From NCBI RefSeq assembly GCF_024741815.1, contig NZ_CP102951.1, positions 1,627,001-1,691,000 of the forward strand: DNA of 64,000 nt, read 5' to 3'. Source of the stretch: Pseudomonas sp. LS1212. GTDB taxonomy: Bacteria > Pseudomonadota > Gammaproteobacteria > Pseudomonadales > Pseudomonadaceae. The translations under genes and the position numbers were made by a program. Positions 9,006-17,542 of the stretch are shown here, in pieces (the stretch's first letter is position 1; each line of letters opens with the position of its first letter). The notes under the pieces are model-generated. The model was not told where the DNA came from. It saw nothing but the letters and a program-made list of their open reading frames with translations, and made no database searches.

Positions 9006-9568
9006 GTATTCGTGGCAATCGAGTCCTGCTGAGGGCGCTTGAGCTTGATGACCTGCCATTGCTGCATCGCTGGAGTAATGACGAGGCGCTCTGGTCATTG
9101 CTCGGCGGTTGGCATTTCCCGACCTCCCTTGACGCTCAGCGCGATTGGTTGCTGCGGCTCAAGGACGATCGGCTGAATCAGCGCTTCGGCATCGAGACTG
9201 TCGATCACGGCCTGATCGGTACCGCCAACCTGGTCAGCATCGACTGGAAAAACGGCACGGCCGAACATGGCATGATGATCGGCGAAAGCGACCTGAGAGG
9301 GCAGGGCTATGGCGTCGACACGATCGCTACGGTCATGCGCTATGCCTTCGACGAGCTGGGCCTGAGCCGCCTCGACACGACCATCATCGAGTACAACGAA
9401 GCCTCACTGGCCACCTATACGCGCAAGTGCCCATGGCGCGTGGAAGGTGTTCAGCGCAAGTGGTACTACCGCAACGGCCGACGCTGGGATCGTTATCTGG
9501 TTGGGGTCACCTGCGAGGATTACCGCCAATGGCTTGAACAGGCCGGTGAGTCGGGGCCAAAGGCATGA
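9002..9568 (+). CDS. GNAT-family N-acyltransferase (RimJ/RimL type)
   Basis: 188 aa from GTG 9002, which overlaps the previous TGA as GTGA (a GTG at 8996 is possible). The fold reads RGNRVLLRALELDDLPLL at beta-1 and the acyl-CoA P-loop region as LRGQGYGVDTIATVMRYAF. A late NEASLATYTRK segment is also typical of the family. In this operon it is a good candidate to acylate the 4-amino group made by the VioA-like enzyme, the role VioB-type enzymes play elsewhere; that link is inference. It overlaps the next gene by ATGA. Confidence 0.8.
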   Translation: MSIRGNRVLLRALELDDLPLLHRWSNDEALWSLLGGWHFPTSLDAQRDWLLRLKDDRLNQRFGIETVDHGLIGTANLVSIDWKNGTAEHGMMIGESDLRGQGYGVDTIATVMRYAFDELGLSRLDTTIIEYNEASLATYTRKCPWRVEGVQRKWYYRNGRRWDRYLVGVTCEDYRQWLEQAGESGPKA

Positions 9569-10344
9569 CCGACTACTGGCAATCCTTGCGTCAGAACGGT
9601 TTCGTTTGTTTGCCGTCCCTGATCGACGACGCCTTGCTCGAACCGTTGCGAGACGACTTGGCTTGCGCCATCGAAACCTGTCGCGTGGTTCAGCAGGAGA
9701 ACGGCATCACCCAGCGCACCGAGCAGACTGCGCACCATGTGCTGACCCATGACAGCCATTTCATCGAGCTGCTGGAGCGTTTTTCCGGCTGGGGTATTAC
9801 CGAGCTGTTGCAACGCATGCTCGATGGGGCGGTGATCCTCAATTCTTTCGGTGGGCTGAACAATCTCAATTCCACCAATGCCTACGTTCGCAATGTTCAC
9901 CGTGACGTGCGGTCCTGGTCGGCCGAATCCATGCAGATGGCCCAGGCGCTGGTGCTACTGGACGACTTTACCCAGGACAACGGCGCGACCCTGTTCCTCC
10001 CCGGCTCGCATCATTCGGCACAACGGCCCGATGAGGCCGTATTCGAACGCGAGGCGGTCAAGGCATTGGGGCGCGCCGGCTCCATCTACCTGTTCGACTC
10101 ACGGATCTGGCACGCCGCCGGGGTCAACGCGACCAACAACCCGCGTCGCTGCCTGACCCTGACCTTCACTCGCAGTTTTCACAAGCCGCAGTTCGATTAC
10201 TGCAGGGCCCTGGGCGAAGCGTTCTGCCTGGGGCAATCGCCGCACGTGCAGCAACTGCTGGGCTGGTATGCCCGTACACCTTCCACTCTTCACGAATGGT
10301 ATCAGCCTGAAGACCAGCGCTTTTACCGTAAAAGCCAGGGATAA
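9565..10344 (+). CDS. Phytanoyl-CoA dioxygenase (PhyH) family Fe(II)/2-oxoglutarate oxygenase
   Basis: 259 aa, start ATG overlapping the GNAT stop by 4 bp. The 2-His-1-carboxylate triad is readable as H112-x-D114 (VHRDVRSW) and H183 (DSRIWHAAGVN), with R194/R195 (NNPRRCLTLTFTR) placed to hold 2-oxoglutarate. LLDDFTQDNGATLFLPGSH is the characteristic PhyH core. An intact site suggests an active hydroxylase or oxidase acting on the sugar, its N-acyl group or an acyl thioester. It is not a member of the classic flagellin viosamine set. 4 bp separate it from the methyltransferase. Confidence 0.85.
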   Translation: MTDYWQSLRQNGFVCLPSLIDDALLEPLRDDLACAIETCRVVQQENGITQRTEQTAHHVLTHDSHFIELLERFSGWGITELLQRMLDGAVILNSFGGLNNLNSTNAYVRNVHRDVRSWSAESMQMAQALVLLDDFTQDNGATLFLPGSHHSAQRPDEAVFEREAVKALGRAGSIYLFDSRIWHAAGVNATNNPRRCLTLTFTRSFHKPQFDYCRALGEAFCLGQSPHVQQLLGWYARTPSTLHEWYQPEDQRFYRKSQG

Positions 10345-10348
10345 GCCC

Positions 10349-11101
10349 ATGACTGCCCGCGACTACAACCAGGAATTCCAGGACAACAACCACCGCAGTT
10401 ATTTCTATGACTTCGATGGGCGTCTGCGCCGCTATATGATCGACACATTTTCACCTTGGCTGGTTAACGGGCCAGCGCTGGAAATGGGTTGTTTCGAGGG
10501 TGAGTTCACACAACTGTTCGCTGACCGCTTCGATGACCTGACAGTTATCGAAGCGGCCAGCGATCTCATCGAGCATACGCGCGCGCGCGTGCCGGGTTCG
10601 GTCAAGTTCGTCTGCAGCACATTCGAGACTGCCGAGTTGGACCAGCGTTACGACAATATCTTCCTGGTTCATACCCTTGAGCATCTCGATGATCGTCAGG
10701 CCGTGCTGCAACGCTTGAGCCGCTGGTTGACGCCAGGCGGCCGATTGTTCATAGCGGTGCCCAACGCCAATGCGCCGTCACGGCAGATTGCGGTCCACAT
10801 GGGGCTGATCGAGCACAACAGCGCCGTCACCGAAGGCGAGCGCCTGCATGGTCACCGGATCACCTACACCCTGGACCGCCTGGAGCATGAAGTGCGCAGT
10901 GCTGGCTGGAAGGTGCGGCACCGCGGTGGGGTTTTCTTCAAGCCACTGGCTAACTTCCAGTTGGACAAAGGCTTGCAGGAAGGGTTGATCGATGACCGCT
11001 ACATGGATGGCTGTCATGCCTTGGGCATGCAGTATCCGGAGCTTTGCGCGAGCATTTTCGTGGTCTGCGAGCATGCCATGGCGACAGGAGTGAACGCATG
11101 A
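10349..11101 (+). CDS. Class I SAM-dependent methyltransferase
   Basis: 250 aa from ATG 10349 with CCAGGGA upstream; longer in-frame starts would run into the PhyH gene. Motif I is LEMGCFEGEF (E45-G52 region), followed by an acidic post-I position (LTVIEAASDLIE) and the YDNIFLVHTLEHLDDR motif common in small-molecule and sugar methyltransferases. A good role is O-methylation of the dideoxy sugar, by analogy with the 2-O-methylated viosamine on P. syringae flagellin; this is inference. Its stop overlaps the start of the second giant glycosyltransferase (ATGA). Confidence 0.85.
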   Translation: MTARDYNQEFQDNNHRSYFYDFDGRLRRYMIDTFSPWLVNGPALEMGCFEGEFTQLFADRFDDLTVIEAASDLIEHTRARVPGSVKFVCSTFETAELDQRYDNIFLVHTLEHLDDRQAVLQRLSRWLTPGGRLFIAVPNANAPSRQIAVHMGLIEHNSAVTEGERLHGHRITYTLDRLEHEVRSAGWKVRHRGGVFFKPLANFQLDKGLQEGLIDDRYMDGCHALGMQYPELCASIFVVCEHAMATGVNA

Positions 11102-14100
11102 CCAGTCGTCTGCATGGCAAGCTGGCCAGCCCCTATTACATTTACGCGCCTGCCTACCGCGAGACGTCTTCGGGCGTCTGCGTATTGCACTACCTGTGTC
11201 ATGCCTTGAACCTGAGCGGGCATGAGGCCTATGTCACCGGCACCGACGTGGTCAATCCGGATCTGCGCACGCCCGTGCTGGACAACGTCATGTTGGCGCG
11301 ACACCAGGGCGCGGGCCGTGAGCCGATCATGGTCTACCCCGAAGTGGTGACTGGAAACCCACTGGGTTCGCAGGTGGTGGTTCGTTATCTGCTTAATCGT
11401 GACGGGTTCCTGACAGGCAAAGGTGTGGAGTTCGGTGAGGATGATCTGATCTTTTACTATGCCCATGACTTTCGCGGCCGGGCCGGTGAGGAGAACATGC
11501 TCACGCTGCCGGTGATTGACTCCGAGCTTTTTTCGCCGCCCGCATCCCCCGTGAAGCGCAGCGGGGCTTACCTCTATCAACACCGTTTCCCTGCCAACCA
11601 GATCGACTTCTCTCAACTGCCTGACGACGTCGAAGTGCTTTCGCTGGCCAATCCAAAGACCTTGGCGGAGTTGGCCGACGTATTCAAGAGCGCGGCGGTG
11701 CTGTACAGCTACGAAGTGTCGGCGACCTGTACCGAAGCCATGCTATGTGGTTGCCCGGTTATTTACCTGAAGGGTGGCAGTATCGAAACGCTGCCCTTTA
11801 CCGAGCATTTCGGTGAGGCCGGCGCAGCCATGTGCGACGAGCCTGGCGGGCTGGAGCGGGCGCGAGCCACGGTGCTGGAGGCTCGACAACGCTGGCTGGA
11901 GATCGAAACGACCTTTTGGCCGCAACTTGAACGCTTCATCGCCTTGACCCAGAAAGCGGTCAGTGACCATGCCGAAAACCGCGAGCGACGTATGCTGGGG
12001 AACTGGCTGAAGGCTCGACGCCTGACGGCTGTACAGCATCGGCTGGTGGAACAGTACCGCCAGGCACAGACCGCGCAGCCGCGCCTTGCGGTATTGGTTC
12101 GCGACCTCCATGGCAATGCAACTGCCATGCAGTCAACGCTCGACAGTCTGGCAATCTGGCGCAACCAGTCGCCCACGTTACAGCAGGTGGTACTGAGTAT
12201 CCTGCCGCCGCCGCCTGAACTTTCACCGGATGTCGAATGGCTGGCGTGCCAGGCCAATCTTGCCGGCCAGCTCAACGGGTTGATACAGAAAGCTGGTTTT
12301 GACTGGTTTGTCCTGCTGGAGGCCGGTGACCAGATCATTGAAAGCGGTGCCCTGATGATTGATCTGGAGCTGCCGGCCGCGCAGTCCTGCCAGATGATCT
12401 ACTGCGATGAAGTGCACCGTAGCGGTGAGGAACAGGGGCTCGCGCTGCGCCCGGGTTTCAATCTGGATTATCTCCTGAGTTTCCCGCTGGGTATGGCCCG
12501 CCACTGGTTGTTCCAGCGCGAGCGCGTGATCGCTGCCGCAGGCTTCGATGCCGACAGCGAGCAAGCGCTGGAGTTCGACTTGATCCTGCGCATGATCGAA
12601 GTCAACGGAATGGACGGCATCGGTCATATCGACGAGCCGCTGTTGATCTGCAATGCGCCAGTGCTGCAGGACAACCCCCATGAACTGAAAACCTTGCGCC
12701 GGCATTTGCAGGTTCGGGGTTATGAACGGCATCAGATCAGCCAGCCGTTGCCTCGGCATTACCACGTTCAGTATGGACATGCCGAGCAGCCGCTGGTGTC
12801 GATCATCCTGACGTGCCATGAGCAGTTGGCCGAACTGCAGCGCTGCCTGCAAAGCATTCTGGAAAAAACCGCCTATCGTCGCTTTGAGGTCCTGATTGTC
12901 GATAATGACAGCCAGTCACCCGAGGCGCTTGAATGGCTGGCGGGGGTCGATGCGCTGGACAGCGAGCAGATACGCGTGCTGCGCCACGGCGGACGCTACA
13001 ACCGCGCGGCCATGCTCAACCGGGCTGCGACCGTGGCTCGCGGTGAATACCTGATGCTGCTCGACAGCAACACGGCGGCAGTGCGCGAGGACTGGCTGAG
13101 CGAAATGCTCAATCATGGCCAGCGACCGGAGGTAGGTATCGTCGGGGGGCGCCTGGTCAACCCGCAAGGCAAGGTCGAGCAGGCGGGGCTGATTCTGGGG
13201 CTGCAAGGGGCAGCCAGTTGCCCGTTCGCCGGGCGGCCGATGAACAGCCCGGGGTACATGCAGCGCTTGTTGCTGGAGCAGAATTTCAGCGCCGTCAGCG
13301 GCGATTGTCTGCTGATTCGAAAAGCGCTATTCGAGCAGGCGGGAGGCTTCGACGAGGCGGTTTTCCAGGTCTCGGGCCACGACGTCGACCTGTGCCTGAA
13401 AACCGCCAACCTGGGCTACCTGACGGTGTGGACTCCCCACGCCGTGCTGTTGCAGGACCCTGCCACAGCAGACAGGGCGTCCGGCCTCGCTCCGGCGGCC
13501 TTGCAGGCGCAGCGCGAACAAGAACGCGATGCGCTGTACGCGCGCTGGTTGCCGAACCTTGCCAGCGACCCTGCCTACAATCGAAATCTTTCGCTCAGCG
13601 GCAATGGCTTCGACCTTGAGCGCAACCCTGAGTTGAGCTGGCGGCCTTTGTCCTGGCGGCCGTTGCCGGTTGTGCTGGGCTGCCCGCTGGAGGGTCAATG
13701 GCCGCGCGCCGAGCGACTCATGGAGCCTGCCGGCAGATTGCGTGACGCCGGTTATATCGACGCCCTGCAGAGCAGCCGGCTGTTGTCACTGGTTGACGTG
13801 CAGCGTTTCAATCCTGATGTGCTGGTCATGCAGGGCGCGCTCGAACCCGAGCGGATGAAGCTGATGGCTTCAGTCCAGGCCTGCACCGGTATTTTCAAGG
13901 TGGCCGAGCTGGATATCCGCTTGCCTGGTTTGCACGGTGACGGCATCACCGCCGAGGGCCTGGAGAAACTGCGTGCCGGGTTGGCGCTGGTCGATCGGGT
14001 AGTGGTCGGCAGCCCGTCGCTGGCCGAAGCACTCCGGGATTTGCACGGTGACATTCGAGTTGTGCAGAGCCGGCTACCGGCTGACCCCTGGCTGGGGCTC

Positions 14101-14631
14101 AAGCCCGTGCGTCAGGCAGCGGCCAAGCCGCGGCTTGGTTGGATACTGCAGCCGGACCATGAATTCGATCTGGCGCTTTTACTGGAGATCACCAGAAGCC
14201 TGGCCGACGAGGTGCAGTGGACCATGATTGGTGAATGCCCGGCCGCTGTGCGCCCCTGGATCGAAGATTTGCGCAATCGGGTCGATGATCATCTGCTCCC
14301 GGGCGCATTGGGTGCGCTGAATCTGGACCTGGCGCTGGTGCCCCTGGGGTCCAACCTGATCAACCGATGCCGCGACAACCTGCATCTGCTACAGCTCGGT
14401 GCCTGCGGTTATCCAGTCGTGACAAGCGATGTGGGTTGTCACGTCGATGGCTTGCCACTGACGCGGGTCGACAACAGTCTGGAGCCGTGGCTCGAGGCGA
14501 TCAGGGCACACCTGGCGGACCTGCCGGCTACGGCCGCGCGCGGGGATCAATTGCGCCGGTGTGTAAGGGAGCATTGGATGGCGGATCAGGCCTATCTCGA
14601 CCAATGGCGCGCCGCCTGGCTGCCGGATTGA
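11098..14631 (+). CDS. Second giant multidomain glycosyltransferase of the flagellin island (Fgt2 type)
   Basis: 1177 aa. The first ~290 residues are a GT-B/GT4-like domain (YYIYAPAYRETSSGVCVLHY at the start; SATCTEAMLCGCPVIYLKGG as the nucleotide-sugar end), unlike the GT2 module that opens the first giant enzyme. Two GT2-like modules follow (~328-550 with MIYCDEVHRSGEE, ~563-830 with YLMLLDSNTAA near residue 650), then a C-terminal domain (~855-1177, GACGYPVVTSDVG) shared with the 2417-6007 protein. The paired third modules are plainly paralogous (NHGQRPEVGIVG, NSPGYMQRL, GYLTVWTPHA). It is last in the vioA-like operon and probably extends or caps the flagellin glycan. Confidence 0.85.
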   Translation: MTSRLHGKLASPYYIYAPAYRETSSGVCVLHYLCHALNLSGHEAYVTGTDVVNPDLRTPVLDNVMLARHQGAGREPIMVYPEVVTGNPLGSQVVVRYLLNRDGFLTGKGVEFGEDDLIFYYAHDFRGRAGEENMLTLPVIDSELFSPPASPVKRSGAYLYQHRFPANQIDFSQLPDDVEVLSLANPKTLAELADVFKSAAVLYSYEVSATCTEAMLCGCPVIYLKGGSIETLPFTEHFGEAGAAMCDEPGGLERARATVLEARQRWLEIETTFWPQLERFIALTQKAVSDHAENRERRMLGNWLKARRLTAVQHRLVEQYRQAQTAQPRLAVLVRDLHGNATAMQSTLDSLAIWRNQSPTLQQVVLSILPPPPELSPDVEWLACQANLAGQLNGLIQKAGFDWFVLLEAGDQIIESGALMIDLELPAAQSCQMIYCDEVHRSGEEQGLALRPGFNLDYLLSFPLGMARHWLFQRERVIAAAGFDADSEQALEFDLILRMIEVNGMDGIGHIDEPLLICNAPVLQDNPHELKTLRRHLQVRGYERHQISQPLPRHYHVQYGHAEQPLVSIILTCHEQLAELQRCLQSILEKTAYRRFEVLIVDNDSQSPEALEWLAGVDALDSEQIRVLRHGGRYNRAAMLNRAATVARGEYLMLLDSNTAAVREDWLSEMLNHGQRPEVGIVGGRLVNPQGKVEQAGLILGLQGAASCPFAGRPMNSPGYMQRLLLEQNFSAVSGDCLLIRKALFEQAGGFDEAVFQVSGHDVDLCLKTANLGYLTVWTPHAVLLQDPATADRASGLAPAALQAQREQERDALYARWLPNLASDPAYNRNLSLSGNGFDLERNPELSWRPLSWRPLPVVLGCPLEGQWPRAERLMEPAGRLRDAGYIDALQSSRLLSLVDVQRFNPDVLVMQGALEPERMKLMASVQACTGIFKVAELDIRLPGLHGDGITAEGLEKLRAGLALVDRVVVGSPSLAEALRDLHGDIRVVQSRLPADPWLGLKPVRQAAAKPRLGWILQPDHEFDLALLLEITRSLADEVQWTMIGECPAAVRPWIEDLRNRVDDHLLPGALGALNLDLALVPLGSNLINRCRDNLHLLQLGACGYPVVTSDVGCHVDGLPLTRVDNSLEPWLEAIRAHLADLPATAARGDQLRRCVREHWMADQAYLDQWRAAWLPD

Positions 14632-14637
14632 TCCCTC

Positions 14638-14685
14638 GGCGCAGGGTTGTCACGTCCTCTCTGGCGACGAGGATGGCCCTGCGCC
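14638..14685 (+). terminator. Large inverted repeat after the second glycosyltransferase
   Basis: GGCGCAGGG (14638-14646) pairs with CCCTGCGCC (14677-14685), with an inner TCCTC/GAGGA stem. It sits 6 bp after the stop codon and lacks a T-run, so termination may be Rho-dependent or the hairpin may protect the 3' end. The rest of 14686-14919 shows no gene; no convincing promoter for the next gene was found. Confidence 0.45.
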
Positions 14686-14919
14686 ACCGAAGAAAATGCG
14701 ATCGTGCCTTTAATTGGTGGTGACCTATGAGTCATATTGCGCATCTTCACTGTAATGTAATCTTGGGTGATGATGGCGCATAGCTTCTTGTGCAACCTTG
14801 CGCAAGCCTGCGGTATCCCTCGCTGTCGCTCGAAGCAGACGGCGGGTCATCCCCGTTTTGTTGGCACCGCCGGCTCATGCGAGCGGTGATTATCAGCGAT
14901 CTTTTATTGGGAAGCCGTG

Positions 14920-15846
14920 ATGATTGGCATAAAAAGCATAGCGAGTTACGTCCCGGCGGACGGTCTGGACAACTACGCGCAGGGTGCCAAATTTGCCAAG
15001 GATGAAGAGTTCATTCTGGGAAAAATCGGCTCGCAGTTCCTGCCGCGCAAGAGCGACATGCAGGAAACCTCCGACCTGTGCGTCGAAGCGGTCAATGCAC
15101 TCTTCGCCAACAATCCCGAGCTCAAGCGCGAATCCATCGACGCGCTGATCGTCGTCACCCAGAATGGTGACGAAGAAGGGCTGCCGCATACCGCTGCTAT
15201 CGTTCAGGACAAGCTCGGTCTGCCGACCCACGTCGCCGCTTTCGATATTTCCCTGGGATGCTCTGGCTATGTTTATGGCATTTACGCACTCAAGGGGTTC
15301 ATGGAAGCAGCCGGCCTGAAGAATGGCTTGCTGGTAACCGCTGACCCTTACTCGAAGATCGTAGATCCAGAAGATCGCAACACCACCATGCTTTTTGGTG
15401 ATGCCGCTACGGCCACCTGGATGGGCGAAGAGGCGCCCTGGCAGTTGGGCAAGGCGAAATTCGGTACCGATGGCTCGGGTGCTCCGCACCTGAAGGTCAG
15501 CGACGGTGTGTTTTTCATGAACGGTCGTCAGGTGTTCAATTTCGCACTGCTCAAGGTTCCTGCGCACTTGCACGAATTGCTGGGCGAGTCAGGGCTGACA
15601 TCCGCCGATATCGATGCCTTCTGCATTCACCAGGGCAGTGCGGCGATCGTCGATGCCGTCGCTCGGCGTTTCGAGGAAGCGCCGGAGAAGTTCATCAAGG
15701 ACATGGTCGAGACCGGTAACACTGTGTCTTCGAGCATCCCCTTACTGCTGGAAAAGCACGTCATGGATGCCTCGTGGAAGCGCGTGGCCCTGAGTGGTTT
15801 TGGTGTTGGCCTGTCGTGGGGGTCGGCGATCATCTATCGCCCTTGA
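14920..15846 (+). CDS. 3-oxoacyl-ACP synthase III (KAS III)-like protein of the flagellin island
   Basis: 308 aa from ATG 14920 (GTG 14917 also possible). The KAS III triad is intact: C114 (DISLGCSGYVYG), H237 (FCIHQGSAA) and N267 (VETGNTVSSSIPLLL). The genomic KAS III of fatty-acid synthesis normally sits in a fab cluster; here the gene lies alone between glycosyltransferase and fliC, the position of the orf3/KAS III gene in P. syringae glycosylation islands. There it is thought to supply the 3-hydroxybutyryl-type acyl group of modified viosamine. Flanked by a large inverted repeat and a clear terminator, it is probably its own transcription unit. Confidence 0.88.
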   Translation: MIGIKSIASYVPADGLDNYAQGAKFAKDEEFILGKIGSQFLPRKSDMQETSDLCVEAVNALFANNPELKRESIDALIVVTQNGDEEGLPHTAAIVQDKLGLPTHVAAFDISLGCSGYVYGIYALKGFMEAAGLKNGLLVTADPYSKIVDPEDRNTTMLFGDAATATWMGEEAPWQLGKAKFGTDGSGAPHLKVSDGVFFMNGRQVFNFALLKVPAHLHELLGESGLTSADIDAFCIHQGSAAIVDAVARRFEEAPEKFIKDMVETGNTVSSSIPLLLEKHVMDASWKRVALSGFGVGLSWGSAIIYRP

Positions 15847-15860
15847 CCTGGCCGGTACTG

Positions 15861-15900
15861 AAAAAGGCGCTCCTGCGAACAAACGCGGAGCGCTTTTTTT
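15861..15900 (+). terminator. Rho-independent terminator after the KAS III gene
   Basis: GCGCTCC-t-GCG (15867-15877) pairs with CGC-GGAGCGC (15884-15893) around a 6-nt A-rich loop, followed directly by seven T. An A-run precedes the stem, so it could also work on the opposite strand. Confidence 0.9.
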
Positions 15901-16078
15901 ATGCTTTCTGAACAGCATTCCACGCTTGTCTGCCCAAGCCCCATCGCGATGCTGACGACTCGGTCAACCAGGCAAACCACCCCCAACGCCTTTCCCAGAG
16001 CCCCAGCCCCTCGAATACCTCGCCAACCCATTGATTTCCGGGAGGTGGCAGCATGATGGCATTTTTTTTTATAAAAGC
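15901..16078. other. Gene-free spacer upstream of the fliC promoter
   Basis: Part of the 341-bp gap between the KAS III gene and fliC. No supportable ORF, repeat or RNA is seen. It is slightly AT-richer than its neighbours, with a nine- to ten-T run near 16063-16071 just upstream of the sigma-28 promoter, which could act as an UP-like or bent segment. Confidence 0.4.
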
Positions 16079-16080
16079 CC

Positions 16081-16107
16081 TCAAGCAACCTGCGAAGTCG
16101 ACGATAA
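16081..16107 (+). promoter_or_regulatory. FliA (sigma-28) promoter of fliC
   Basis: TCAAG (16081-16085), 14 bp, then GACGATAA (16100-16107). This matches the Pseudomonas FliA pattern TCAAG-N14-GCCGATAA at all but one base of the -10. It gives a leader of about 70 nt to the fliC start with GAGGA as RBS (16176-16180). FliA itself is encoded at 44370-45110. Confidence 0.85.
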
Positions 16108-16187
16108 CCATTACGAAGGTTCTCTAGGCCACACCCGGCGCTTGCCAGGGCCGGAAGCCGCAGTATCCAACCCACGAGGAATTCGTC

Positions 16188-17036
16188 ATGGCTTTAACCG
16201 TAAACACCAACATTTCGTCTCTGGCTGTTCAAAAGAACCTGAACAAGTCTTCCGACGCGCTGGCTACTTCGATGAACCGCCTGTCGTCCGGCCTGAAAAT
16301 CAACAGCGCTAAAGACGACGCAGCCGGCCTGCAAATCGCCAGCCGTCTGACCACTCAGATCAAAGGTCTGACCGTTGCTACCAAGAATGCCAACGATGGT
16401 ATCTCCATCGCTCAGACTGCTGAAGGCGCAATGGTTGAAACGACGAACATCCTGCAGCGTATGCGTGAACTGTCCGTTCAGTCCCGCAACGACTCCAACA
16501 GCGCCGCAGAACGTACCGCACTGAACTCCGAATTCCAGGAAATGGGCTCCGAGCTGACCCGTATCGCCAACAGCACCACCTTCGGCGGCGGCCTGAAGCT
16601 GCTCGACGGTACTGCCGGTACCCTGCAGTTCCAGGTTGGTTCGGCTGTCGGTACCGATGAGCGCATTTCCCTGACCCTGACCGGTGTATTCACCGCCAGC
16701 GGCCTGGGCCTGGGCACTTCCACCATTTCCGGTGCTGCCGGTTCTGCTGCTCACGCTGCTATCGACTCCGCAATCACCACGATCGACGCCGCTCTGGTAA
16801 CCGTGAACTCGGCTCGTGCCGACCTGGGCGCCAAGCAAAACCGTTTGTCCAGCACCATCTCCAACCTGAACAACATCGTCGAGAACGCCACTGCTTCGCG
16901 CAGCCGTGTACAAGACGCCGACTTCGCGGCCGAGACTGCTGAACTGACCAAGCAGCAAACCCTGCAACAGGCTTCCACCGCGATCCTGTCCCAGGCTAAC
17001 CAGCTGCCGTCCGCTGTACTGAAGCTGCTCGGCTAA
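16188..17036 (+). CDS. fliC: Flagellin FliC
   Basis: 282 aa, the filament subunit, exported by the type III apparatus. The D0/D1 helices are conserved at both ends (MALTVNTNISSLAVQKNLNK; LQQASTAILSQANQLPSAVL). Residues 30-51 are the flg22 region recognised by plant FLS2, here with N30 and SGLK in place of the QRLSTGSR of P. aeruginosa but with the SAKDDAAGLQIA half unchanged. The central domain (about 140-200) is short and rich in Ser/Thr, giving candidate O-glycosylation sites for the upstream island. The length equals that of P. syringae-type flagellins. Transcribed from the sigma-28 site at 16081 and ended by the terminator at 17056. Confidence 0.98.
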   Translation: MALTVNTNISSLAVQKNLNKSSDALATSMNRLSSGLKINSAKDDAAGLQIASRLTTQIKGLTVATKNANDGISIAQTAEGAMVETTNILQRMRELSVQSRNDSNSAAERTALNSEFQEMGSELTRIANSTTFGGGLKLLDGTAGTLQFQVGSAVGTDERISLTLTGVFTASGLGLGTSTISGAAGSAAHAAIDSAITTIDAALVTVNSARADLGAKQNRLSSTISNLNNIVENATASRSRVQDADFAAETAELTKQQTLQQASTAILSQANQLPSAVLKLLG

Positions 17037-17055
17037 TATCGGTCTTGCGGTGAGC

Positions 17056-17087
17056 GACGGAAGGGCATTGCATGCCCTTCCGTTTTT
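17056..17087 (+). terminator. Rho-independent terminator of fliC
   Basis: ACGGAAGGGCA (17057-17067), loop TTGCA, TGCCCTTCCGT (17073-17083), then a T-run: an 11-bp perfect stem 20 bp after the fliC stop. It would make the abundant fliC mRNA largely monocistronic. Confidence 0.92.
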
Positions 17088-17105
17088 GATTTGTGAGGTG
17101 TGGAC

Positions 17106-17459
17106 ATGGATATGAGCGTCAAGCTGAACTTGTCTTATCCGGCGGCTGCAGCTCAGGGCAGCGCTGGCAAAAATGCCGCGCAGTCAGCGCTGCAGGCATC
17201 GCCCGACCTCAAAGCCGACGCTGCGAAAGAACCGCCAAGGGCAGAATTGGATAAAGCGGTGAAGGAAATCCAGGACTTCGTGAATTCCGCGAAGCGTCAA
17301 CTGGACTTCTCCGTCGATGACTCGACCGGCAAGGTCGTGGTCAAGGTCATTGCGACCGACAGTGGGGAGGTGGTCAGGCAGATCCCTTCCGAAGCTGCGC
17401 TGAAGCTGGCGCAAAGTTTGAGCGATGCCGGCAGCCTGTTGTTTGAAGGCAGGGTCTGA
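17106..17459 (+). CDS. flaG: FlaG family flagellar protein
   Basis: 117 aa from ATG 17106, preceded by GTGAGGTG; GTG 17100 and ATG 17112 are other in-frame starts. The N-terminal third is a disordered Ala-rich stretch. The C-terminal half (VKEIQDFVNSAKRQLDFSVD, then KVVVKVIATDSGEVVRQIPS) is the FlaG domain. FlaG proteins sit beside fliC/fliD and influence filament length in Pseudomonas and others; the mechanism is not settled. It lies between the fliC terminator and fliD. Confidence 0.9.
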   Translation: MDMSVKLNLSYPAAAAQGSAGKNAAQSALQASPDLKADAAKEPPRAELDKAVKEIQDFVNSAKRQLDFSVDDSTGKVVVKVIATDSGEVVRQIPSEAALKLAQSLSDAGSLLFEGRV

Positions 17460-17462
17460 AGC

Positions 17463-17478
17463 TGGCACAAGATATGTA
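17463..17478 (+). promoter_or_regulatory. Possible weak sigma-54 promoter before fliD
   Basis: TGGCAC (17463-17468), 5 bp, ATGTA (17474-17478). The -24 element is perfect, but the -12 element lacks the usual GC. It starts 4 bp after the flaG stop and 65 bp before fliD. fliD operons in P. aeruginosa are RpoN-dependent, which is the main reason to keep it. Confidence 0.3.
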
Positions 17479-17542
17479 GCTGTCGATGGCTGGGCGCGCG
17501 CTCGTCAGAATAGCGACAGCCACCGACCGAAGGAGATGAACG

